Of a stretch of 64,000 nt of DNA, positions 25,781 through 33,211 are shown piece after piece. Numbering within the stretch: position 1 is the stretch's first letter; every line of letters starts with the position of its first letter. The notes below the pieces were generated by a model. It worked only from the letters and a program-made list of their open reading frames with translations, searched no databases and was not told the DNA's origin. Origin of the DNA: an uncultured Lachnospiraceae bacterium (GTDB taxonomy: Bacteria > Bacillota > Clostridia > Lachnospirales > Lachnospiraceae); the NCBI GenBank assembly GCA_910586645.1, contig CAJUIS010000002.1, positions 121,238 through 185,237 of the forward strand, given 5' to 3'. A program made the translations under genes and the position numbers.

Positions 25781-26071
25781 CTAACATCCTTTTTTATATA
25801 ATTCCGTTGCCAGCATCGCATAATCCTGCAGGCAATCTGCCATTCCCAGCACATCTTTATATTTATATGCACAATTTATGCTCTGATACATATTGGAAAT
25901 AAACAAACCGATTTCCTGCTCATTTCCGCTATCCACGCAAAGCAAAGCATCCGTTACTTTTTTCAAATTTCCCAAAAGCTCTCCTATCTTCCCGAAAGCT
26001 TCCTGTTCCCTGTTCTGATACAAAAAAACGCTGATTTCATCAATCTGTTTCTGTAATGCCTCAATTTCCAT
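25781..26071 (-). CDS. Small helical protein linked to flagellin and Maf genes
   Basis: A 96-residue acidic, mostly helical protein (MEIEALQKQIDEISVFLYQN, NMYQSINCAYKYKDVLGMAD). AGAAAGGAAAAATGA precedes the ATG. It lies between the flagellin terminator and the Maf-type glycosyltransferase, 12 bases before the latter, so the two are co-transcribed. No family was recognised. Size, helicity and location suggest a chaperone-like partner of flagellin or of Maf, but this is only inference. Confidence 0.65.
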   Translation of the reverse strand: MEIEALQKQIDEISVFLYQNREQEAFGKIGELLGNLKKVTDALLCVDSGNEQEIGLFISNMYQSINCAYKYKDVLGMADCLQDYAMLATELYKKGC

Positions 26072-26148
26072 TCATTTTTCCTTTCTGCTTTCTTTTTACA
26101 AAAAAGAAATATCCCGATTTCATTCCTTAAAATTCCTTTTATGATATG

Positions 26149-26178
26149 AAAAAAGCCGACGTAAAACGCCGGCTTTTA
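26149..26178 (-). terminator. Flagellin transcription terminator
   Basis: An 11-base-pair GC-rich stem (AAAAGCCGGCG with CGTCGGCTTTT on the minus strand, one G-T wobble) with a 5-base loop and a following T run lies 13 bases after the flagellin stop. This is a textbook Rho-independent terminator. It separates flagellin from the small gene and maf downstream. Confidence 0.9.
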
Positions 26179-26190
26179 TGTAATTTGAAA

Positions 26191-27003
26191 TTACTGTAAT
26201 AAGGATAATACACCCTGTGTAGACTGGTTAGCCTGAGCAAGCATTGACTGTCCTGCCTGAGCAAGGATGTTATTCTTGCTGTACTGAACCATCTCAGAAG
26301 CCATATCTGTATCACGGATACGGGATTCTGCTGCCTGAGTATTCTCAGCCGCTACATCCAGGTTCGCAATTGTGTGCTCTAATCTGTTCTGCAATGCACC
26401 AAGTTTGGAACGCTGTGCAGATACCACTGACAATGCGCCTGCAATTGCTGACATTGCCAATCCAGCTTTTGTGAAGCTCGTGATAGAAATTGCATTAACG
26501 CCGATTGTACTAGCATTCATATTTCCAATCGTAATCGCAATTTTCTGTCCGCAAAGAGAACCAACCTGAAGATTCTTATCTTTGAAAGTTCCGTCTAACA
26601 GGTTCATTGTGTTAAACTGTGTTGTAGACTGGATTCTGTCGATTTCAGAAATCAACTGATCAACCTCTGCCTGAAGAGCTCCTCTATCAGCTGTGGTGTT
26701 AGGATCGTTCGCCGCCTGAGTTGCAAGCTCATTCATACGCTGTAAGATTGCATGAACTTCATTCAAAGCGCCTTCAGCCGTCTGAATTAAGGAAATACCA
26801 TCCTGTGCGTTGGAAGAAGCTTTGTTCAAACCACGAATCTGGCTTCTCATCTTCTCGGAAATTGTCAAGCCTGCCGCATCATCTGCCGCACGATTGATTC
26901 TGTAACCGGAAGATAATTTTTCGGATGATTTTGCCTGCTGGTTTGTGATCATTCCCAACTGTCTGTTAGAGTTCATTGCTGTAAGATTGTGCTGTACTAC
27001 CAT
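26191..27003 (-). CDS. Flagellin
   Basis: The 270-residue product has the conserved D0/D1 flagellin N-terminus (VVQHNLTAMNSNRQLG, SSGYRINRAADDAAGL, RSQIRGLNKASSNAQDGISL) and C-terminus (LEHTIANLDVAAENTQAAES, ANQSTQGVLSLLQ). The central variable region is almost absent, so the filament should lack D2/D3 domains. The start at 27003 is set by AAGGAGGA 7 bases upstream; a longer frame would begin in the leader. It has its own sigma-D promoter and terminator, and its leader carries a CsrA-type hairpin. Flagellin is exported by the flagellar type III system; glycosylation is expected from the nearby maf and pseB genes. Confidence 0.97.
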   Translation of the reverse strand: MVVQHNLTAMNSNRQLGMITNQQAKSSEKLSSGYRINRAADDAAGLTISEKMRSQIRGLNKASSNAQDGISLIQTAEGALNEVHAILQRMNELATQAANDPNTTADRGALQAEVDQLISEIDRIQSTTQFNTMNLLDGTFKDKNLQVGSLCGQKIAITIGNMNASTIGVNAISITSFTKAGLAMSAIAGALSVVSAQRSKLGALQNRLEHTIANLDVAAENTQAAESRIRDTDMASEMVQYSKNNILAQAGQSMLAQANQSTQGVLSLLQ

Positions 27004-27010
27004 ATTATTT

Positions 27011-27044
27011 TCCTCCTTGAATATACTGCAGCGTCCTTGCTGCA
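27011..27044 (-). promoter_or_regulatory. CsrA-type binding region in the flagellin leader
   Basis: On the minus strand a 6-base-pair hairpin (TGCAGC-AAGGAC-GCTGCA, 27027-27044) exposes a GGA in its loop. Eight bases later the Shine-Dalgarno sequence AAGGAGGA (27011-27018) offers a second GGA. Paired sites of this kind are how CsrA represses hag translation in Bacillus subtilis. csrA and fliW are encoded 4 kb away in this window. Binding itself is inferred. Confidence 0.6.
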
Positions 27045-27144
27045 AAACTTGTTTTTTGTTGTATGATGTTCATCGTCCCGGCCGTACGCTCCAGTCCAAA
27101 TCCCATCACCAAGTAACAATTGTTATCTTGTTTACTTGAAATAT

Positions 27145-27171
27145 ATATCGGACGAATGTCACGATACTTTA
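27145..27171 (-). promoter_or_regulatory. Sigma-D promoter of flagellin
   Basis: TAAA, a spacer of exactly 15 bases and TCCGATAT on the minus strand match the flagellar sigma-28/sigma-D consensus nearly perfectly. The predicted transcript start gives a leader of about 130 bases, long enough for the CsrA-type site. Confidence 0.85.
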
Positions 27172-27175
27172 TAGT

Positions 27176-27204
27176 AAAAAGTAAAAATTTTGTTTTTACT
27201 TTTT
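27176..27204 (-). terminator. AT-rich hairpin at the end of the fliS operon
   Basis: A perfect 12-base-pair inverted repeat (AAAAAGTAAAAA with TTTTTACTTTTT) with a 5-base loop overlaps the stop codon of the fliT-like gene. It would act as a weak terminator just upstream of the flagellin promoter. The stem is almost free of G and C, so read-through is likely. Confidence 0.45.
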
Positions 27205-27672
27205 ATTATCAATGACCTGGGCAGAAAAATTTCTCTGCTTCATCATATTCTGATAATACTGACGAACCACTTTCTGACTGTTGCGGACGCCTTTGACCTG
27301 ACTGCGCACATTGGCAAATTTCAGTTCCGCATCTTTCCGGTTCCTTGCCTCCTGCGCCTGGATTGTGTTGGTCTGTGCCGTAATTTCCTTAATCAAAGAC
27401 TGCATTCTGGCAATCTCACCGGCATATTGCTCTTTCCCGGCGTTCAATGTATCCCGCACCCTCTCAAACAGCTTCTCAAAACCGCTGTCCAGAAGATTAA
27501 GTTGATCCACCAGCGCAGATTTGCTGTCTACATTCTTCTCAAAATCCTCCGGCAAAAGGTCCGGATCCGAAAGCAGGAGCTTCTGCTGGCGGTTCAACTC
27601 TATAATACGCGCCAAAATGCCGCTCTTTTTTTCAAGGCTTTCTGTCATTATATTAATATAATCCGCTTCCAT
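27196..27672 (-). CDS. FliT/FlgN-like flagellar chaperone
   Basis: A 158-residue, fully helical protein with long charged coiled-coil stretches (SLEKKSGILARIIELNRQQK, EITAQTNTIQAQEARNRKDA). It follows fliS by 13 bases and precedes flagellin, the position where many Firmicutes encode a FliT-type export chaperone. There is also a second FlgN-like gene near flgM. The name is based on size, helical nature and position, not on a clear motif. It probably binds an axial component such as FliD or flagellin in the cytoplasm. Confidence 0.65.
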   Translation of the reverse strand: MEADYINIMTESLEKKSGILARIIELNRQQKLLLSDPDLLPEDFEKNVDSKSALVDQLNLLDSGFEKLFERVRDTLNAGKEQYAGEIARMQSLIKEITAQTNTIQAQEARNRKDAELKFANVRSQVKGVRNSQKVVRQYYQNMMKQRNFSAQVIDNKK

Positions 27673-27685
27673 ACCCGTCTCCTGT

Positions 27686-28066
27686 TTATGATTTTCCTCC
27701 GGCGCGCCGCATTACTTCTTTCCAGGTGTCCCTCATTCCTCTTAAATGCTCAAGAACCTCTTCTAAAATTTCCTTGTCTTTTTTTATATTTGCTTCTACC
27801 AGCCTCTGCTGCAGATACGCATAAACACTTTCAAAATCCTTTGCCACCGGATATTTATGATTCAAGGTTGCCTGAAACTCTTCAATGATATTCTCCACTT
27901 TTACAATGTTATTGTGCGCTTTTGAAATATCTTTCCGCTCAATCGCATCTATGGCTATATTACAGAATTTGATAGAACCTTCATAGAGCATCAGCGTCAG
28001 TTCCGCCGGCGACGCAGTCAGAATTTTATTGTTTGCGTATGCTGCATATCCCTGTTTGTTTGTCAC
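27686..28066 (-). CDS. fliS: Flagellin export chaperone FliS
   Basis: The 126-residue protein begins with NKQGYAAYANNKILTASPAE and has LTLMLYEGSIKFCNIAIDAI, the conserved core of FliS. FliS binds the C-terminus of flagellin to stop premature assembly and, in Firmicutes, also interacts with FliW to coordinate the FliW-CsrA switch. It lies 39 bases after fliD. The length matches the family. Confidence 0.95.
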   Translation of the reverse strand: MTNKQGYAAYANNKILTASPAELTLMLYEGSIKFCNIAIDAIERKDISKAHNNIVKVENIIEEFQATLNHKYPVAKDFESVYAYLQQRLVEANIKKDKEILEEVLEHLRGMRDTWKEVMRRAGGKS

Positions 28067-28105
28067 TTTGTAACCTCCCTGTTATGACAACATATGAGTC
28101 TGAAT

Positions 28106-30442
28106 TTATCCAAATAAACTTGCAAGGTAAGACTGCTGGCTCTGCAGTGTGGCAAGCGCAGATTCCATAGCCGCAAATTTTTTGTAGTAAGAATCTTCCA
28201 TCTTTTCCAGCTTCTCTTCCCATTTATTAATGGTCTTTGTATAATCGCTGTATTCCCTTGCCATTTCTTTGTCATTGTATACATGATTAAAACTGCTCAA
28301 AGAAGTTGAACTCATCTTCTTGTTGATAACGTCATACACGCCTCCGGTCAGCTGCTTCATAAACTCAACAACCGAATCCGGATCATTTACAAGAGCCGCC
28401 ATCAGCTTATCTGCATTTCCTGACGTCAGAGGATCGTCCTGATTTCCATCAATGTGGAATGCATTCTGCTCATTGTCCGCAGAATTTAAAATGCCAAGCG
28501 TATGAATGCCAAAGCTTGAAAGACTGTAATTCTTTCCATTGACATTGTAGGACTTTAACATTGCCGTTGTCATTCCATTTAAAAGGGTTCCAAGCGAATC
28601 GTCCCGGCGGAGCAGGGAATCTTTAATCTTCTTCTCCCACTCTTCAATTTCTGTATCGGTCATCGCATCCTTTTCTTCGTTTGTCAAAGGCTCATATCCT
28701 CTGGAAGAACCTGCGTTATAGAGCTTTGTCATCTCATTGATCAACGCGTTGTAATCTTTTAAAATATCTTTGATCTTATCGTAAAGCCCCTGCGTATTAT
28801 TGGCAACCGTAATTGTAATTTCATCGCCTTTTGTCTCCGCAAGCGCGTTGATTGTCAGTCCGTTTACAACAAGACTGTTTGTCGTAGATACATATTTGGC
28901 GTCATTGACATAAATTTCGGCGTCCTGCCCGTTTACACGGGTCGCCCCTTCACTGTTTGAAATGGTAATGCTGCCATCCAAAACGCCAGCTGCATTTGTA
29001 ATTTTCTCTGTTACATTATCCGGGTCAAATGCCGGATTATCAAACAGGGCGTACTTATCTAAAGTTGCCTGGGAATCATCAATCTTTTTCTGCCAACTGT
29101 CTGTATAAACTTTAAAAGCCGCTTCCGGATCTGCGTCTGATGAAGCGTTTGAATATGCCTGCTGCACTGCGCCAATCAACGTCCCATGCACTTTATTGCC
29201 GTCTTCATCTTCCTCGGATTCATAGGCTTCCTTTGTGGAAAGCGCGACTTTATATGCATTCACCTTGCTTTCATCAACTTCGGTCGTCGTCACTTTCGCG
29301 CCGCTTTCATCCTCTGTCTCCACCTGCTTTGTAAAACCGGCTTTCTTTGCAATCTCATCCAGTCTGTCTTTTCCCGCGGTTACGCTTATGCCTGCCGCAG
29401 TCAGTTCAGCTTCCGTATAAGTCTGTTTATTATCGCCTCTTGTCGAGTAAGTTCCGTCCTCAGCCTTGTCATAAATCGTACCGTTCTGGTCGATATAGAC
29501 ATCCGTAAGATTTCCCTCTTTCGCCAGGCTCTGCAGATCCCTGTTCTCATCCGCCGTAAGTTTATTTTCTGTATCTTTTACCGTTTTATACGCATCTGCA
29601 TACTGAAGATATGCCGTATATTTTGTAATCGTAACAGGCGCCTGCTCTACCTGGGCAAGAATGGCCGTTATGGCGCTCTTCGTATTGGCGGCGCTGTAAG
29701 TTCCGTTTATATGCTTAGTTCCGTCTGCGTCATAGGTGATGTATGGATCCCCGTTCTCATTCTTTGCATAAGCCGCCCATTCTTTATAGAGGGCGTCATC
29801 CGCCTGAGATCTCCAGCTAAGCTTCATCGCGTTAAGCGCAGCCGCTCCGTCCGCTCCGGTTCCCGTGATGGAAAAATCCCCTGCCGCTCCTGTCTTTGCA
29901 GCCGCGACATAGATGCGGTGATGCGTTGCGTCATAGCTTGCTTTTACGCCCGCCTGATTCAGCGAATCGACAAAATCGGAAATTTTCGTATTGCCGTCCA
30001 CTTTGATATCCGTTGTCTTTCCTCCGGAATTTACGGTAATGGTGCCTTCTCCGCCTGTATAGCCAAGGCTCGACAGCGTACTGTCTCCCGTCACGCCGCT
30101 CCCCAAATCGCCGCCGGTCAGGTAACCGCCTTTTGCAATCTTGTCAATCCGCACGGAATAACTTCCGTTTACAGCGGAAGAGGACGCGCTTACCGTTGCT
30201 TTTGTCGCATCTGAAACGATCGCCGTTCTGATATTATACGCCGATGAATATTTAAGATTCGTAAGTTTACTGTAAAAACTGGAAACTTTACTGTTTAAGT
30301 TCTTCCAGATCTCCTGTTTCCAGGAAAGTTTTTTCTGCGCTTTCGTATATTTCTGCGTCTTGGTGCGATATGCGGATACCAGCTCTGAAATCAACGCTTC
30401 TGTATCCAGTCCTGAGTTCATTCCTGTAATTCTAATGGGCAT
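28106..30442 (-). CDS. fliD: Flagellar filament cap protein FliD
   Basis: The N-terminus PIRITGMNSGLDTEALISEL and the C-terminal coiled-coil block (SDYTKTINKWEEKLEKMEDS, LATLQSQQSYLASLFG) are diagnostic of FliD, the capping protein that folds flagellin at the filament tip. At 778 residues it is much longer than the usual 450-680. The extra length is a central insert of roughly residues 200-430 rich in Lys, Asp and Thr. That region is presumably surface exposed and variable. AGGAGG lies before the ATG. It sits between flaG and fliS. Confidence 0.93.
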   Translation of the reverse strand: MPIRITGMNSGLDTEALISELVSAYRTKTQKYTKAQKKLSWKQEIWKNLNSKVSSFYSKLTNLKYSSAYNIRTAIVSDATKATVSASSSAVNGSYSVRIDKIAKGGYLTGGDLGSGVTGDSTLSSLGYTGGEGTITVNSGGKTTDIKVDGNTKISDFVDSLNQAGVKASYDATHHRIYVAAAKTGAAGDFSITGTGADGAAALNAMKLSWRSQADDALYKEWAAYAKNENGDPYITYDADGTKHINGTYSAANTKSAITAILAQVEQAPVTITKYTAYLQYADAYKTVKDTENKLTADENRDLQSLAKEGNLTDVYIDQNGTIYDKAEDGTYSTRGDNKQTYTEAELTAAGISVTAGKDRLDEIAKKAGFTKQVETEDESGAKVTTTEVDESKVNAYKVALSTKEAYESEEDEDGNKVHGTLIGAVQQAYSNASSDADPEAAFKVYTDSWQKKIDDSQATLDKYALFDNPAFDPDNVTEKITNAAGVLDGSITISNSEGATRVNGQDAEIYVNDAKYVSTTNSLVVNGLTINALAETKGDEITITVANNTQGLYDKIKDILKDYNALINEMTKLYNAGSSRGYEPLTNEEKDAMTDTEIEEWEKKIKDSLLRRDDSLGTLLNGMTTAMLKSYNVNGKNYSLSSFGIHTLGILNSADNEQNAFHIDGNQDDPLTSGNADKLMAALVNDPDSVVEFMKQLTGGVYDVINKKMSSTSLSSFNHVYNDKEMAREYSDYTKTINKWEEKLEKMEDSYYKKFAAMESALATLQSQQSYLASLFG

Positions 30443-30454
30443 AATTTCTTCCTC

Positions 30455-30883
30455 CTATCTCTTCTCATCCACCATCAGACCCGCCATCTCCCATACTTTC
30501 GCAATCATATCCAGCATTTCTTCCGGAGGATACTCTTTCAATACCTCCTTCGTCTCTTTATCCACAATTTTAATCGTGATACGATTTGTCTGGTCGTGGA
30601 CTCCAAAAATGGCTTCTGAATGCTTTGCATTGCGGTTGATTTCTTCCACCGCTCTTTTCAATGCTTCTTTTCCCACGTATTCCTGGGATTGTTCTGCGTT
30701 TTCTCCGGTTCCGGCTTCCATCCCTTTTGCAGCGGAAGCCTTTGTCTTTCCATACTGTTCGTTTTCCGGTAATGAAGATGCGCTGCTCTCTGAAACTTTT
30801 GCCGAAATCCTGCCTGATGCTTCCGTCCCTGGCACGCTTCCCTGATATGCCATCTTTGGATCCGGAATTGATTTAATTGCCAT
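30455..30883 (-). CDS. flaG: FlaG family flagellar protein
   Basis: The C-terminal half (EEINRNAKHSEAIFGVHDQT, TIKIVDKETKEVLKEYPPEE, MLDMIAKVWEMAGLMVDEKR) is the FlaG domain, which influences filament length in other bacteria. The N-terminal 65 residues are low-complexity and Ser/Glu-rich. It precedes fliD by 12 bases and has a sigma-D-like promoter candidate at 30961-30988. GGAGG precedes the ATG. Confidence 0.9.
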   Translation of the reverse strand: MAIKSIPDPKMAYQGSVPGTEASGRISAKVSESSASSLPENEQYGKTKASAAKGMEAGTGENAEQSQEYVGKEALKRAVEEINRNAKHSEAIFGVHDQTNRITIKIVDKETKEVLKEYPPEEMLDMIAKVWEMAGLMVDEKR

Positions 30884-30960
30884 TGCTAACCACCTCCGTG
30901 TGATTTGTTTGATGGCATCCCTGTCCGGAATGCCCCACTCATCCCTTTTTTCTATATTGT

Positions 30961-30988
30961 ATATCGGTCCGGCGCTCCGAAAAAATTA
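30961..30988 (-). promoter_or_regulatory. Sigma-D promoter candidate of the flaG-fliD-fliS operon
   Basis: On the minus strand TAAT is followed after 16 bases by ACCGATAT. It lies in the 102-base gap between csrA and flaG, and its -35 element overlaps the csrA stop codon. It has the same core as the flagellin, flgM and pseB sites. Confidence 0.55.
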
Positions 30989-31201
30989 GAACAATTTTTT
31001 CAAAGCCGCCATTCCATCCGGATTTAAGGCCGCTTTGTTCTCATCTTCTATCTGAAGATAAACCTCTTTCCGGTAAATCGGCACTTCCTTTGGCGCAGTA
31101 ATGCCAATTTTAATCTGATCTCCGCGAATCTCAAGTATCGTAACTTCGATGTTATTATTTAAGACGAGAGATTCTCCTTTTCGCCTGGTCAAAGCCAGCA
31201 T
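30986..31201 (-). CDS. csrA: Translational regulator CsrA
   Basis: The 71-residue protein MLALTRRKGESLVLNNNIEV contains the RNA-binding strands (ITAPKEVPIYRKEVY) of CsrA, a homodimer that binds GGA motifs in mRNA leaders and blocks translation. It follows fliW by 2 bases, the standard Firmicutes arrangement in which FliW sequesters CsrA until flagellin accumulates. A matching GGA hairpin is present in the flagellin leader in this window. Confidence 0.97.
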   Translation of the reverse strand: MLALTRRKGESLVLNNNIEVTILEIRGDQIKIGITAPKEVPIYRKEVYLQIEDENKAALNPDGMAALKKLF

Positions 31202-31203
31202 GC

Positions 31204-31665
31204 TTATTCACCCGCCTTCTCTTTTCCCTGCCTGAGCAATTCGTAGATTTTATATCTGACGGCTATATCGTCTTCCACAATAATCTGGCAGCCCTTGTTC
31301 GTATCTGTATTGATAATTACGGGCGCCTTTAAATTCACCGATATATTTTCAATCTCTTCCGGAACCGTCACTGTCACAAGAACATATGTATTCTCCGGTG
31401 TCAATTCTCCAAGTCCGGCTAAAAGCTCATTGTTTACCGTCGGATTATAATCCGGCAGCAAATCTGACGGCATCATCACCGGCATGGCGATGTCCCCGTC
31501 ATCCATGGACTGCAGCCACATAATGCTGAATTTCTCCCTGCGCTCCGAATCGAAAATCAGAGTAAACGACTTTAAATCCGGAAATCCAATAATTCCCTGC
31601 TCCATCTTTATGATTTTTCCGTCTTCAATTTCAATCTCTCCGAACAGTCTTGTCTTTGCCTTCAT
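31204..31665 (-). CDS. fliW: Flagellar assembly factor FliW
   Basis: The 153-residue protein has the FliW signature FGEIEIEDGKIIKMEQGIIG, FPDLKSFTLIF and LKAPVIINTDTNKGCQIIVE. FliW binds flagellin and CsrA in turn. The ATG at 31665 is preferred over a TTG two codons earlier, with GAGGATTGG upstream. It lies between flgL and csrA. Confidence 0.95.
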   Translation of the reverse strand: MKAKTRLFGEIEIEDGKIIKMEQGIIGFPDLKSFTLIFDSERREKFSIMWLQSMDDGDIAMPVMMPSDLLPDYNPTVNNELLAGLGELTPENTYVLVTVTVPEEIENISVNLKAPVIINTDTNKGCQIIVEDDIAVRYKIYELLRQGKEKAGE

Positions 31666-31679
31666 GTCCAATCCTCGCT

Positions 31680-33185
31680 TTAAATGTAATCCAGAAGCGT
31701 CTGCTTTTCAATCTTTGATGCGGAAAGAAGGGATGCCTGGTATGCGTTAAATGCCGCCGTATATTCAATGATGATATCTGACAGCTCCTTATCCTCATTG
31801 CAGGACTTTAATTCTTCCTGCGTAAGCTGCAGATTGCTGATTCTTGCTTCCGTCATCTCCAACTGATCGCCTCTCGCTCCAATTTCCGTATAGGCAATGT
31901 TGAGCTTTTCTATATATTTGTCAAACTTCTCATTTGCCTTCGTATACAGCTGCGTCAACTGGCTGTCCGCATAATCCGCTTCTTTTTGGGCCGCGTCAAT
32001 CCATTTCTGCACATCCGCCTGACAGTCCGCATATTTCGCTTCGCCTTTCATAACCTTAAGACGCTCTACTTTATCATGCGCATTGATCGCATTCTGAACG
32101 GTATCCAAAAGTTCTACAACATCCTGGTAAATATTCATATCAAAAAGCTCATCTGCCTGCAGATTCACGGTCAGAGTCTGATTTAAGGAAACCGTATAGT
32201 TAATGTCTTCAATTATTTTCTTGCCGTTTTCATCGTATTTCTTATATTCAATCGGTTTATTGGCGTCGGTGATATCCGTACAGTCATAGTAATACTCCGG
32301 ACGAAGCTCTCCTTTGGAAAACCCTGTCTTCGTATAATCAATTTCAATGGTCGCATGACCGGACTTCACCAGTTTGCTGATCGACGAGCCAAAAATAATA
32401 TCTCCTGTGTCTTTGATTACAAACACATGTCCCGCGCCCATCGTCTTTCCCGCATATTTCTGTTCCCAGTCTTCCTCGGAATCGAAATATTCTATCGTAC
32501 GGTTCCGAATCACATTGCCGTTCTCATCTACCAGCCGCAGGCTGTTGATATCTGTAAGATTATCATACGGAAGACGGATCCTGTCGTACTGCTGCTTTTT
32601 AAAATCCGGAATATTTCCGGTGTTCTTTGCTTCATCCGCTGTTGTCGGAATCTCTGTATAACCGGCAAAGTAATTATACTCCTCCATATCTTTATAGGAA
32701 AACGTCTGTTTGATCTGGTACGTCGTCTTTGCCTCATCTTCCATAAACGTCAGCTTGGAACCTGTTCTGAAACCGGTAAACACCGTTCTGCCCGCATTAT
32801 CGGCATTCCCTTCTGAATAAAGCTGATCCTTTAACGCGGTCAGGTTCTTTAATATCGTGCTCCTGTCTTCCGCCGTCAGATAGTCGTTTGTCCCCGTTAC
32901 GCATTCCGCCTTGACGTCCGTCAGGATCTTGTTCATATTTTTAATCGCCGTCTCCGTGGCTTCCATCCATGCCATCGCATCCGGAATATTTTTCTCATAA
33001 TACTGATCAATCTGGCTCAATGTACTGCGCAGACGCAGCGCCCGGATTGCGACAATCGGGTTCTCTGAAGGCCGCTGAATCTTCTTCTGTGACGACATCT
33101 GCAGGTTCAGGGCATTGACATTGATTTTGTTGCCGTTAATATTGGCCGTTGTATTGTTAAGCATCATATTATTTGTTATTCGCAT
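31680..33185 (-). CDS. flgL: Hook-filament junction protein FlgL
   Basis: The N-terminus MRITNNMMLNNTTANINGNK and SSQKKIQRPSENPIVAIRAL and a C-terminal helix (SDIIIEYTAAFNAYQASLLS) are typical of FlgL, the second junction protein. The 501-residue length is longer than that of simple FlgL proteins (about 300), owing to a central domain near residues 150-320. AGGAGG precedes the ATG. It lies after the two flgK genes and before fliW, as in other Clostridia. Confidence 0.93.
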   Translation of the reverse strand: MRITNNMMLNNTTANINGNKINVNALNLQMSSQKKIQRPSENPIVAIRALRLRSTLSQIDQYYEKNIPDAMAWMEATETAIKNMNKILTDVKAECVTGTNDYLTAEDRSTILKNLTALKDQLYSEGNADNAGRTVFTGFRTGSKLTFMEDEAKTTYQIKQTFSYKDMEEYNYFAGYTEIPTTADEAKNTGNIPDFKKQQYDRIRLPYDNLTDINSLRLVDENGNVIRNRTIEYFDSEEDWEQKYAGKTMGAGHVFVIKDTGDIIFGSSISKLVKSGHATIEIDYTKTGFSKGELRPEYYYDCTDITDANKPIEYKKYDENGKKIIEDINYTVSLNQTLTVNLQADELFDMNIYQDVVELLDTVQNAINAHDKVERLKVMKGEAKYADCQADVQKWIDAAQKEADYADSQLTQLYTKANEKFDKYIEKLNIAYTEIGARGDQLEMTEARISNLQLTQEELKSCNEDKELSDIIIEYTAAFNAYQASLLSASKIEKQTLLDYI

Positions 33186-33211
33186 CGTATTCCCTCCTGT
33201 AAACGCATCCG

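Noticed and set aside
29186..30214. A 342-codon open frame on the plus strand opposite fliD
   Set aside because: The translation is rich in Cys, Arg and Ile without any motif, and fliD on the other strand is unambiguous.
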